Source: an uncultured Collinsella sp. (GTDB lineage: Bacteria; Actinomycetota; Coriobacteriia; Coriobacteriales; Coriobacteriaceae). From it: a stretch of 5,553 nt of DNA. Every line of letters begins with the position of its first letter. Position 1 is the stretch's first letter. Where the stretch lies: NCBI GenBank assembly GCA_900755005.1, contig CAAEEX010000067.1, positions 1-5,553 of the forward strand, given 5' to 3'. Position numbers and translations under genes: made by a program. Below, in pieces: positions 1-5,553 of this stretch. A model generated the notes under the pieces. The model was given only the letters and a program-made list of their open reading frames with translations. It searched no databases and was not told the DNA's origin.

Positions 1-413
1 CCGCCACTCGTCACCTGCGCCGTAGCGGCATTGGCGGCCTGCGCGCTCCAGCTTGCCGCTTGCGCCGCCTTGGCGGCGGCATCACTCGCCTGTGTTGCCG
101 CCTCGGTAGCACGTGCCGCTGCCTCATGGGTACGGGCGCGCTCCGCTGCCTCGGCCTCGCGCTGACGGGCGCGGTCCTCGTTCTCAAACTCGATATCGTC
201 CTCGATCTCATCGCTCGGATTGAGCAGCTCGTCCAGGCTCACGCCATAGAGTTTTGCGAGCGAGATCAGGTTCTCGGTATCGGGCGAGCTCTCCGCGCGC
301 TCCCATTTACTGACCGCCTGGCGCGACAGCCCCAGCTTTCGCGCCAGCCCTTCTTGGCTAAAACCCTTGCTGCGACGAAGGTCGGCGAGCCGCTGCGCAG
401 TTTCTACATTCAT
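1..413 (-). CDS. XRE-family HTH transcriptional regulator, C-terminus cut by window edge
   Basis: The reverse strand from the ATG at 413 stays open to position 1, giving 138 residues with no stop, so the gene continues off the left edge. It starts MNVETAQRLADLRRSKG. Residues about 7-61 form a Cro/CI-type five-helix DNA-binding domain: FSQEGLARKLGLS (18-30) then RQAVSKWERAESSPD (31-45), the classic recognition helix and following turn, ending in LYGVSLDELL (55-64). An acidic linker follows (about 67-80, SDEIEDDIEFENED). Residues 81-138 then contain 25 alanines in 58, broken mainly by E, R, K, Q, S and T, which suggests a long helix or coiled coil. The start is fixed by a perfect AGGAGG (418-423 on the plus strand) four bases upstream. 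It is divergent from the methyltransferase gene and probably acts as a local or autoregulatory repressor; that role is inferred. What lies beyond the alanine-rich part (effector domain, membrane segment) cannot be seen. Confidence 0.88.
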   Translation of the reverse strand, partial: MNVETAQRLADLRRSKGFSQEGLARKLGLSRQAVSKWERAESSPDTENLISLAKLYGVSLDELLNPSDEIEDDIEFENEDRARQREAEAAERARTHEAAARATEAATQASDAAAKAAQAASWSAQAANAATAQVTSG

Positions 414-462
414 GGTTCCTCCTATGCGATGCCAGCCGTGCCGCCGGACCGTTTTTGTTCTT

Positions 463-472
463 AAGGCGCCTT
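463..472. promoter_or_regulatory. 10-bp perfect palindrome in the leader of the XRE gene
   Basis: AAGGCGCCTT reads the same on both strands and lies about 50 bp upstream of the XRE start codon. Its position suits an operator or a leader structure, but a 10-bp palindrome can arise by chance and no second copy is seen nearby. I found no convincing leftward -35/-10 pair for the XRE gene: TAGAAT on the minus strand (517-522) has only a poorly spaced -35. Confidence 0.2.
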
Positions 473-531
473 GCACAGTTAAAAATCTATCCGCCACCGC
501 CAAAAGCATGCCACCTATTCTAGTGAGATTT

Positions 532-560
532 TTGACAACCGGCGGTTGCGGGCATATATG
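532..560 (+). promoter_or_regulatory. Sigma-70-type promoter driving the methyltransferase gene
   Basis: A perfect -35 hexamer TTGACA (532-537) is followed by 17 bp and a -10-like TATATG (555-560, 4 of 6 consensus). Transcription would start near 566-568. The site lies in the divergent gap and points at the methyltransferase, leaving a leader of about 113 bases before its chosen GTG start. The match is by eye only; an alternative -10 register (ATATAT, 554-559) is also possible. Confidence 0.6.
536..548. promoter_or_regulatory. Inverted repeat between -35 and -10: candidate operator
   Basis: CAACCG-G-CGGTTG is a perfect 6-bp inverted repeat around a single central base. It begins inside the last bases of the -35 hexamer and occupies most of the promoter spacer. 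A dimeric regulator bound here would block RNA polymerase. The adjacent XRE-family protein is the natural candidate ligand because it is divergently transcribed, but no sequence evidence links the two directly. Confidence 0.4.
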
Positions 561-570
561 AGCTGCGGAA

Positions 571-684
571 ATGTGTCCAAACAAAGCAATGACCCGCAGC
601 TCGGTTGTCCCCGTTGCGGCGTTAACGGTAGTATGGTCGTACTGTTTATTCCGCACCGCCAACGGAGGGAGTTCCGCGCCGTGA
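571..684 (+). CDS. Possible 37-codon leader peptide overlapping the methyltransferase start
   Basis: An ATG at 571 opens a frame of 37 codons that ends in TGA at 682-684. This stop overlaps the GTG start of the methyltransferase (681-683) as GTGA, the layout typical of translational coupling. The peptide begins MCPNKAMTRSS and has a hydrophobic stretch, VVPVAALTVVWSYCLF. The predicted transcription start (566-568) is only a few bases upstream, so the ORF would be almost leaderless; no good Shine-Dalgarno is present. Base composition does not separate it from chance: 13 of its 37 third positions are A or T, and the overlapping frame gives a similar figure. No known family is recognised. It could simply be part of an untranslated leader. 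Confidence 0.22.
   Translation: MCPNKAMTRSSVVPVAALTVVWSYCLFRTANGGSSAP
664..671 (+). promoter_or_regulatory. Shine-Dalgarno GGAGGGAG choosing the GTG start at 681
   Basis: GGAGGGAG lies upstream of GTG 681, with 9 to 12 bases between its core and the start depending on the register. It is the only strong purine-rich site in the leader. The upstream in-frame starts (TTG 546, ATG 558, GTG 573, ATG 633) lack one, and the first two overlap or precede the -10. Confidence 0.5.
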
Positions 685-1553
685 ACCGCGATTTCGCCTC
701 ATCGCTCATTCAGCTCAACAATACGTTCTATCGCGAGCACTCCGCCTCCTTCTCCGATACGCGCCAGGCACCGTGGCCCGGCTGGGTACGCACCATGGAC
801 ATAGCGCTCGAGCAGCTCGACGTCGCCACGATCGAGCATCCCGTCCGCGTCTTCGATCTTGCCTGCGGCAACATGCGATTCGAGAACTTTGCCGCCGGCG
901 GCGCACTTGCCGCCAAGGGCGTCGACGGCGCAAACCCCTCGGCAGATGCCAGTTGCCCGTTTGAGTTCTATGGTGTTGACTCGTGTCAGGATTTGGCTAT
1001 CGATGCGCACGGTCACGCCCTGCGCATTCCCAACCTGCACTTCCAGGAACTCGACGTACTCGATGCCCTCATGAAGCTCAACCCCGCCGAGACACCCGAC
1101 GTGCTTTTCGACGCCCCGCTCGCCGACATCTCGGTCTGCTTTGGCTTTATGCACCACGTGCCGTCATGCGAGTACCGCGTACGCGTGCTCGACGCCCTGG
1201 TGCGCCAGACGCGCCCAGGCGGCATCATCGCCATCAGCTTTTGGGAGTTTATGAACGACGAGCGCATGGCGCGCAAGGCCGTTCGCGCCGAAGCCCGCGC
1301 CGAGCTCACCCCGCCGTTTGAAAGTTACGATTCCGCGCAGTTTGAAGCCGGCGACCACCTCATTGGCTGGCAAAACGACCGCCACGCCTACCGCTATTGC
1401 CATCACTTTGACGATCAGCAGATCACCGACCTGGTGCGCGGCGTGCGCACATTCTACAAGAGCGGCGAGGTCCCCGTGCGCGAGCTTGAGCGCTTCCATG
1501 CCGACGGTCGCAGCGGCGAGCTCAACCGTTACGTGATTCTCAAGCGCCTGTAG
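681..1553 (+). CDS. Class I SAM-dependent methyltransferase, Trm9/ALKBH8-like
   Basis: A 290-residue soluble protein with a Rossmann-type methyltransferase fold. Residues 17-35 (YREHSASFSDTRQAPWPGW) match the N-terminal 'FS.TR..PWP' signature of the Trm9/ALKBH8 tRNA-wobble methyltransferase group. Motif I is VFDLACGNMRF (57-67), less glycine-rich than the usual DLGCGNGRF. The acidic residue that binds the SAM ribose is probably D100 in FYGVDSC. Motif IV/post-motif region is ISVCFGFMHHVP (150-161), followed by RPGGIIAISFWEFM (178-191). The rest, up to LNRYVILKRL at the end, resembles the family's final beta strands. Eukaryotic members methylate wobble uridine derivatives in tRNA; the substrate of bacterial relatives is generally unknown, so tRNA as target is inference. 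The start at GTG 681 fits the Shine-Dalgarno and the family N-terminus. It is followed after 118 bp by another RNA methyltransferase gene on the same strand. Confidence 0.85.
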   Translation: MNRDFASSLIQLNNTFYREHSASFSDTRQAPWPGWVRTMDIALEQLDVATIEHPVRVFDLACGNMRFENFAAGGALAAKGVDGANPSADASCPFEFYGVDSCQDLAIDAHGHALRIPNLHFQELDVLDALMKLNPAETPDVLFDAPLADISVCFGFMHHVPSCEYRVRVLDALVRQTRPGGIIAISFWEFMNDERMARKAVRAEARAELTPPFESYDSAQFEAGDHLIGWQNDRHAYRYCHHFDDQQITDLVRGVRTFYKSGEVPVRELERFHADGRSGELNRYVILKRL

Positions 1554-1625
1554 GCATCGGCGACTTGCCGCCGAGCCGCACCGCAACTTTCGGGCAAGCT
1601 ATGCCCCACCCTTTTCAACCCATTG

Positions 1626-1651
1626 ATGGAACGTGCTGCCATGCGTTCCAT
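1626..1651 (+). promoter_or_regulatory. Hairpin in the leader of the trmB-like gene
   Basis: ATGGAACG (1626-1633) and CGTTCCAT (1644-1651) are perfect 8-bp complements around a 10-base loop. In RNA two further G-U pairs could extend the stem. It ends 10 bases before the AAGGAG Shine-Dalgarno. No T tract follows, so it is not an intrinsic terminator; it may be an mRNA structure tuning translation or an operator. The rest of the 118-bp gap shows no clear promoter or terminator. Confidence 0.4.
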
Positions 1652-1671
1652 ACTCATGATCAAGGAGCCTC

Positions 1672-2511
1672 ATGGGAGCCGTCCACGTTCGCACGCCTAA
1701 GAACTTTGTGCTCGAAGAGCGCCTGGAGCGCTACGCCGATGCCATCGAGACGAGCCCCGAGAGCTATACCGGACATTGGCGTGAAGCATGTACGCCGGCT
1801 GGTGGCAAGCCCTTCGCCCGCCTTCACCTGGATCTGGGCTGCGGCAAAGGCACCTATCTGGTTGAGCGAGCCCACTGCGAACCCGACACTCTCTTTATCG
1901 GCATGGACCAGGAGCCCATCTGCATTGCCTATGCCGCCCAGAAGATTTGCGAGCAGGAGCTGCCCAATGCGCTTGTGCTGCCCCGAGGCGCCGCATCGCT
2001 GCCGCGGCTGTTTGCCGCAGGCGAGCTCGACGCCATAACCATCAACTTTCCCACGCCGCAGCCCAAGGCCAAGTACGCCAAAAAACGACTCGTCCATGTC
2101 GACCATCTGATGCTCTACCGCCCGCTCTTTTCAGCCGGCGCCACCGTCACACTGCGAACCGACAGTAAGCCATTGCGCGACTACGCCCTGGGGCAGTTTG
2201 CCACGGCCGGCTACGACACGCTTTGGGTAAGCGACGACGTCCGCCGCGACCATCCCGAGCATCCCGAGACCGAATACGAATGCCGCACGCGCGAGATGGG
2301 TGCCGTCGTCTATGGCATTTGCGCCACACCCGGCGCGCAGCCCAGCAATGAACAGCTCGCGGCGGGCCGCGCGCAGGAGCAAAGCCTTGCCTGCTACCTG
2401 CCCGAAAACCTCGATGAGCTCACCTATGTACCTCTGGGCATGGAAGAGGCCGTCGAGAACTTTAGAAACCGCGCCCGCAAAGGCAAAAAGCGCCTTCCGC
2501 AGGAGTCATAG
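1672..2511 (+). CDS. trmB: TrmB-like tRNA (guanine-N7)-methyltransferase with divergent catalytic loop
   Basis: A 279-residue protein. Family members transfer a methyl group from SAM to N7 of G46 in the tRNA variable loop. Visible motifs are the SAM-binding LHLDLGCGKGTYLVERA (51-67), FIGMDQEP (76-82) with the ribose-binding acidic D79, INFPTPQPKAKYAKKRL (124-140), LRTDSKPL (161-168), and TEYE (200-203) followed by MGAVVYGI. T200 and E203 match the conserved T-x-x-E of the family. The signature FPDPWPK reads FPTPQPK here, so the conserved Asp, which is important for catalysis in E. coli TrmB, is Thr128, and Trp is Gln130. A basic tail of about 60 residues (218-279, ending in RARKGKKRLPQES) extends beyond the usual end. 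AAGGAG (1662-1667) four bases upstream supports the start. It is probably co-transcribed with the upstream methyltransferase, as no terminator is seen between them. Family assignment is firm; activity on G46 is less certain because of the altered loop. Confidence 0.85.
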   Translation: MGAVHVRTPKNFVLEERLERYADAIETSPESYTGHWREACTPAGGKPFARLHLDLGCGKGTYLVERAHCEPDTLFIGMDQEPICIAYAAQKICEQELPNALVLPRGAASLPRLFAAGELDAITINFPTPQPKAKYAKKRLVHVDHLMLYRPLFSAGATVTLRTDSKPLRDYALGQFATAGYDTLWVSDDVRRDHPEHPETEYECRTREMGAVVYGICATPGAQPSNEQLAAGRAQEQSLACYLPENLDELTYVPLGMEEAVENFRNRARKGKKRLPQES

Positions 2512-2576
2512 GGGCTTTTGACAGTCACGTCGCCAGCGAGCAAGCGCAAATAGGCACCGACGAACGACCCTCAAGC

Positions 2577-2699
2577 CTAAGTGAGTAGACTTTTTAGCAA
2601 TAGCCAAGCACAACCCGCATAGGAACAAGTAAAACCGCAGGTAAATCCCTTACGCAAAAGCCATGTGCTGGCGAAATCGCAAAAAGTCTACTCACTTAG
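2577..2699. repeat. Inverted-repeat element with perfect 19-bp arms (MITE-like)
   Basis: The left arm CTAAGTGAGTAGACTTTTT (2577-2595) is exactly complementary to AAAAAGTCTACTCACTTAG (2681-2699), with 85 bp between. A second complementary pair, AGCACA (2607-2612) and TGTGCT (2664-2669), lies 11 bases inside each arm at matching distances, so the symmetry reaches deeper than the arms. Each arm carries a TA one base from its outer end (2578-2579, 2697-2698), which would fit a TA target duplication of IS630/Tc1-type derived elements; no longer target duplication is visible. No transposase is encoded. With no T tract after the right arm, it is not a standard terminator. It could be a small non-autonomous mobile element, an interspersed palindromic repeat, or a structured RNA. 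Confidence 0.7.
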
Positions 2700-2756
2700 C
2701 TCGCGGCCGCACCAAACGGCTGAGCAGAACGCCCATTTCCTGCATTTTCTTTCGCG

Positions 2757-2787
2757 CTGGCACCCCGCGCCGCCGCTACGCCATAAT
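2757..2787 (+). promoter_or_regulatory. Possible promoter of the helicase gene
   Basis: A good -10 hexamer CATAAT (2782-2787, 5 of 6) lies 33 bp before the helicase ATG. The best -35 is CTGGCA (2757-2762, 4 of 6) with a long 19-bp spacer. Transcription would start near 2794, leaving a leader of about 27 bases. The -10 is convincing; the -35 is weak. Confidence 0.42.
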
Positions 2788-2820
2788 AGTTGGCGGACAA
2801 TCGCGAGAGAAAGCAAACAC

Positions 2821-5502
2821 ATGGCACAGACCACGACAGATATCGCCGCCAGCACCGTCTCCGGCGCCGGAGCCGCCAGCTCATTCTCGGGCGGCACGGG
2901 AACCGAAGCCGAATTCGGCTCACTCGGTGCGCTCTCCCCCACCTGGTGGGAGCCCGAGGACGGCAGCGAGCCCGAACCGTGGCTCACGCCCGACCAGGCC
3001 TTCGAGCGCTTCTTTGAATGGACGAGCAATCGCGGTATTGAGCTGTGGGACCACCAGGAAGAGGCCCTCATGGATCTAGCCGCCGGCGATCACGTCATTC
3101 TGGGCACGCCGACCGGATCGGGCAAGTCGCTTGTCGCGCTGGGCATGCTCTTTATGGGCATGGCACAGGGCAAACGCTGCTATTACACGGCCCCCATCAA
3201 GGCTCTGGTCAGCGAGAAGTTTTTCGACCTTGTGCAGGTGCTCGGCCGCGATAACGTCGGTATGATCACCGGCGACACGCATATCAACACCAAGGCGCCC
3301 GTCATCTGCTGCACGGCAGAGATCCTTGCCAACGACGCACTGCGCGAGGGCGAAGATGCCGATGTGGGCTGCGTAGCCATGGACGAGTTCCACTACTTTG
3401 CCGACCCCGACCGCGGCTGGGCCTGGCAGGTACCGCTGCTCACCCTGCCCCACACGCAGTTTATGCTCATGAGCGCCACGCTCGGCGATGTCACTGCCAT
3501 CGCCGCCTCACTCGAGGAGCACACCGGCGCTGCTTGCGACTTGGTCATCGATGCCCCGCGTCCTGTTCCGCTGAGCTACGACTATGTGACGACCTCCCTC
3601 GAGGGCACGGTCGAGCTCGCCATGCGCCGCGGCGAGGCCCCGCTCTATATCGTGCACTTTAGCCAGGATGCCGCCCTTGCGACGGCACAGTCGCTCGCCA
3701 ATTTTGGCATCGCCAGCAAGGAGCAACGCGAAGCCATCAAAGAAGCGGCAAAGGGAACGAGCTTCTCCACGGCCTTTGGCAAGATTATCAAGCGCTTGCT
3801 CGGATGCGGCGTCGGCGTACACCATGCTGGCATGTTGCCGCGCTATCGCCTGCTGGTCGAGCGCCTGGCGCAGCAGGGCCTGTTGCCCGTCATCTGCGGC
3901 ACCGATACGCTCGGCGTCGGCATCAACGTACCCATCCACACCGTGGTGCTCACCGCGCTCACCAAGTTTGACGGCTACAAGATGCGGCGTCTGCGCGCCC
4001 GTGAGTTCCATCAGATCGCCGGTCGCGCCGGTCGCTCGGGCTTTGACACCGAGGGTATGGTCATCGCCGAGGCCCCGGAGCACGAGATCGAGAACGCCAA
4101 GCTCATGGCCAAGGCGGGCGACGACCCCAAAAAACTCCGTAAGATTAAAAAGAAAAAGGCCCCCGAGGGCTTTGTCACCTGGAACAAGCAGACCTTTGAG
4201 CGCCTGATCGAGACGCAGCCCGAAACGCTCAAGCCGCGCCTGCGCATCACACACTCCATGGTGATTAGCGTGGTCGAGCAGGGCGGCGACGCTCGCACCC
4301 GCGTGCACGACCTCATCGAGACAAGCCTGCAAACACCCGAGGAAAAGGCAAAGCTCGATGAGCGTGCCGACGAGATCTTCGCCACGCTCATCGACTCCGG
4401 CGTCGTCGTGCGCACCGAGGTGCCGCCCGCACCCGACGCTCCGGCTGACGCCGCGCCGGACATCGACTACGCGCTGACGGTCGACCTGCCCGAGGACTTT
4501 GCGCTCGACCAGCCGCTCTCGCCGTTTTTGCTTGCCGCGCTGGAGTTGCTCGATCCCGAGAGCGAGACCTATACCATGGATCTAATCTCAATGGTCGAGG
4601 CAACGCTCGAGGATCCCAAGCAGGTGCTGCGCGCACAGGAGCGCGCCGCACGCGATCGCGCTATGGCCGAGATGAAGGCCGACGGCATCGAATATGAGGA
4701 GCGCTTGGAGCGCATTCAAGACGTCACGTACGAAAAGCCGCTCGAGGATTTGCTCGACGCCGCCTTTGACAAGTACTGCCAGGAAGTACCCTGGGCAAAC
4801 GACTACCAGCTCTCTCCCAAGAGCGTCCTGCGCGATATGCTGGAAAGCGCGAGCGATTTTAAGGGCTACATTCAAAAGCTCGGCATCGCCCGCTCCGAGG
4901 GCATTTTGCTGCGCTACCTGGCAGAAGCCTATCGTTCACTCGACCGCACCGTGCCCATCGAGAAGCGCGACGAGCGCCTGCGCGACATTATCTCGTGGCT
5001 GGGCTTTGTGGTGCGCTCGGTCGACTCGAGTCTGGTGGACGAGTGGGAGAACGCCGGCAACCCCGCTGCACTCGACGCCGCACCGCCGCAGGGCATCGAC
5101 GAAGTCGTGGCAGACCGCCGTGGCTGTACCCTGCTGGTGCGCAACGCACTCTTCCGCCGCGTGGCCCTTGCAGCCCGCGAGCACGCGCGCGATCTGGGCG
5201 AGCTCGACGAGGACTGGGGCATGAGCGAGGTCCGCTGGCAAAAGGCGCTCGACGCCTATCACGAGCAACACGAGGAAATCCTCACCAACGGCGACGCCCG
5301 CAGCGCCGCGATGTTTACCATCGACGAGAGTGACGAGAAGCCCGATCATGTGTGGCACGTGCACCAGATTTTTGCCGACGAGGACGGCGACCACGACTTT
5401 GGCATCATGGGCGATGTCGATCTGGACGCCACGCAAGACGGCGGCGAGGTCATTTTCAAAAACTACCGCGTCGGCTTTATCGAGGACCTGCTCGAGGACT
5501 AG
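2821..5502 (+). CDS. Ski2-like DEAD/DEAH-box helicase with DUF3516-type C-terminal half
   Basis: An 893-residue ATP-dependent superfamily 2 helicase, predicted cytoplasmic. After a low-complexity Ser/Gly/Ala N-terminus (1-38), the core has WDHQEEAL (76-83, Q-like), GTPTGSGKS (95-103, Walker A), TAPIKALVSEKF (123-134, Ia), CTAEIL (164-169, Ib), MDEFH (187-191, Walker B/motif II), MSAT (217-220, III), YIVHFS (276-281, IV), ICGTDTLGVGINVP (358-371, V) and QIAGRAGRSGFD (398-409, VI). A basic KKLRKIKKKK patch (437-446) leads into APEGFVTWNKQTFERL, the opening of the region I recognise as DUF3516, which runs to the end and includes ELLDPESETY (575-584), MKADGIEYEERLERI (618-632) and VDSSLVDEWE (734-743). 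The C-terminus (about 834-893) is acidic. The DEFH box is normal for this actinobacterial family. Ski2/Mtr4 relatives unwind RNA for decay or processing; the substrate of this group is not established. ATG 2821 is preferred because upstream in-frame codons cross the -10 and the inverted repeat. Its Shine-Dalgarno is weak (GAGAGAAAG, 2805-2813). Confidence 0.92.
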   Translation: MAQTTTDIAASTVSGAGAASSFSGGTGTEAEFGSLGALSPTWWEPEDGSEPEPWLTPDQAFERFFEWTSNRGIELWDHQEEALMDLAAGDHVILGTPTGSGKSLVALGMLFMGMAQGKRCYYTAPIKALVSEKFFDLVQVLGRDNVGMITGDTHINTKAPVICCTAEILANDALREGEDADVGCVAMDEFHYFADPDRGWAWQVPLLTLPHTQFMLMSATLGDVTAIAASLEEHTGAACDLVIDAPRPVPLSYDYVTTSLEGTVELAMRRGEAPLYIVHFSQDAALATAQSLANFGIASKEQREAIKEAAKGTSFSTAFGKIIKRLLGCGVGVHHAGMLPRYRLLVERLAQQGLLPVICGTDTLGVGINVPIHTVVLTALTKFDGYKMRRLRAREFHQIAGRAGRSGFDTEGMVIAEAPEHEIENAKLMAKAGDDPKKLRKIKKKKAPEGFVTWNKQTFERLIETQPETLKPRLRITHSMVISVVEQGGDARTRVHDLIETSLQTPEEKAKLDERADEIFATLIDSGVVVRTEVPPAPDAPADAAPDIDYALTVDLPEDFALDQPLSPFLLAALELLDPESETYTMDLISMVEATLEDPKQVLRAQERAARDRAMAEMKADGIEYEERLERIQDVTYEKPLEDLLDAAFDKYCQEVPWANDYQLSPKSVLRDMLESASDFKGYIQKLGIARSEGILLRYLAEAYRSLDRTVPIEKRDERLRDIISWLGFVVRSVDSSLVDEWENAGNPAALDAAPPQGIDEVVADRRGCTLLVRNALFRRVALAAREHARDLGELDEDWGMSEVRWQKALDAYHEQHEEILTNGDARSAAMFTIDESDEKPDHVWHVHQIFADEDGDHDFGIMGDVDLDATQDGGEVIFKNYRVGFIEDLLED

Positions 5503-5528
5503 CCGAACAGAATGGGACGAAACGAAGC

Positions 5529-5553
5529 GGGGCCGCTGGCGATGTTGCCAGCG
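5529..5553 (+). terminator. Probable rho-independent terminator, cut by window edge
   Basis: CGCTGGC (5534-5540) pairs perfectly with GCCAGCG (5547-5553) around a GATGTT loop, 31 bases after the helicase stop. The bases before it (GGGGC, 5529-5533) would extend the stem if the sequence beyond the window reads GCCCC. The T tract would lie outside the window, so termination is inferred from position and stem strength. Confidence 0.55.

Larger units (their letters stand above)
2512..2820. other. 309-bp intergenic region
   Basis: The gap between the trmB-like gene and the helicase contains the inverted-repeat element at 2577-2699 and a -10-like site at 2782-2787. No T-tailed terminator is seen after the trmB-like stop codon. 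A TTGACA at 2518-2523 has no matching -10. Base composition is more A/T-rich than the genes, especially at 2585-2700. The helicase frame stays open backwards through part of this gap, but nothing there looks coding. I see no tRNA or small gene. Confidence 0.6.

Noticed and set aside
60..464. Plus-strand ORF of 134 codons over the XRE gene
   Set aside because: It is antisense to a clear HTH gene with a perfect Shine-Dalgarno, and its translation is low-complexity Arg/Leu/Ala of the kind high-GC shadows give.
546..680. N-terminal extension of the methyltransferase, including a CPRCG motif
   Set aside because: The earliest starts lie within or before the -10 box, none has a good Shine-Dalgarno, third-position G/C is lower than in the gene body, and the Trm9-like N-terminus fits the GTG at 681. 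A lone CxxC is not enough for a zinc ribbon.
1164..1586. Minus-strand ORF of 140 codons across the first methyltransferase
   Set aside because: Shadow of the coding strand; no ribosome binding site or family resemblance.
1564..1598. CTTGCC/GGCAAG pair after the first methyltransferase stop as a terminator
   Set aside because: A 6-bp stem with a 23-base loop and no T tract does not make an intrinsic terminator.
2518..2523. TTGACA after the trmB-like stop codon
   Set aside because: No -10-like hexamer lies 15-19 bp downstream, so it is probably a chance match.
2770..2796. CCGCC/GGCGG pair flanking the helicase -10 site
   Set aside because: Only 5 bp in GC-rich DNA; too short to call an operator.
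2665..2820. 52-residue upstream extension of the helicase from GTG 2665
   Set aside because: It would run through the right arm of the inverted repeat and the -10 site, and has no family-like sequence; ATG 2821 is a better start.
3379..3393. DEFH instead of DEAD/DEAH in the helicase Walker B
   Set aside because: This variant is usual in the DUF3516 helicase family and is not evidence of lost activity.
3508..4332. Minus-strand ORF of 274 codons inside the helicase
   Set aside because: It lies wholly opposite the helicase core motifs. Long antisense frames are expected from the third-position G/C bias, and it has no recognisable domain.

Overview
The window is high-GC bacterial DNA with strong third-position G/C bias. 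It holds one leftward gene running off the left edge and three rightward genes, all with an RNA-modification or RNA-remodelling flavour. The 893-residue Ski2-like helicase with a DUF3516-type C-terminal half points to Actinomycetota. The overall style fits a gut Coriobacteriia such as Collinsella, but that placement is inference; no rRNA or marker gene is present.

Layout. Positions 1-413 (minus) hold the first 138 residues of an XRE-family regulator whose Cro/CI-type HTH is followed by an alanine-rich helical tail. Positions 414-680 are a divergent intergenic region. It contains a good rightward promoter (TTGACA, 17-bp spacer, TATATG), a perfect 6+1+6 inverted repeat sitting between the -35 and -10, and a possible 37-codon leader ORF whose TGA overlaps the next start as GTGA. 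Positions 681-1553 (plus) encode a Trm9/ALKBH8-like SAM methyltransferase. A 118-bp gap with a hairpin leads to a TrmB-like tRNA (guanine-N7) methyltransferase at 1672-2511 (plus), whose signature FPDPWPK loop reads FPTPQPK. Positions 2512-2820 are a 309-bp gap containing a 123-bp inverted-repeat element with perfect 19-bp arms, then a -10-like site. Positions 2821-5502 (plus) encode the helicase. The window closes on a GC hairpin that looks like a terminator cut off by the edge.

How the parts may work together. The XRE protein is a plausible regulator of its own promoter and of the divergent methyltransferase promoter through the inverted repeat. No intrinsic terminator is visible between the two methyltransferases, so they may be co-transcribed. 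The helicase is set apart by the inverted-repeat element and probably has its own promoter. The most unusual items are the 19-bp-armed element and the altered TrmB catalytic loop. I see no CRISPR array, phage module, toxin-antitoxin pair or recognisable defence system.
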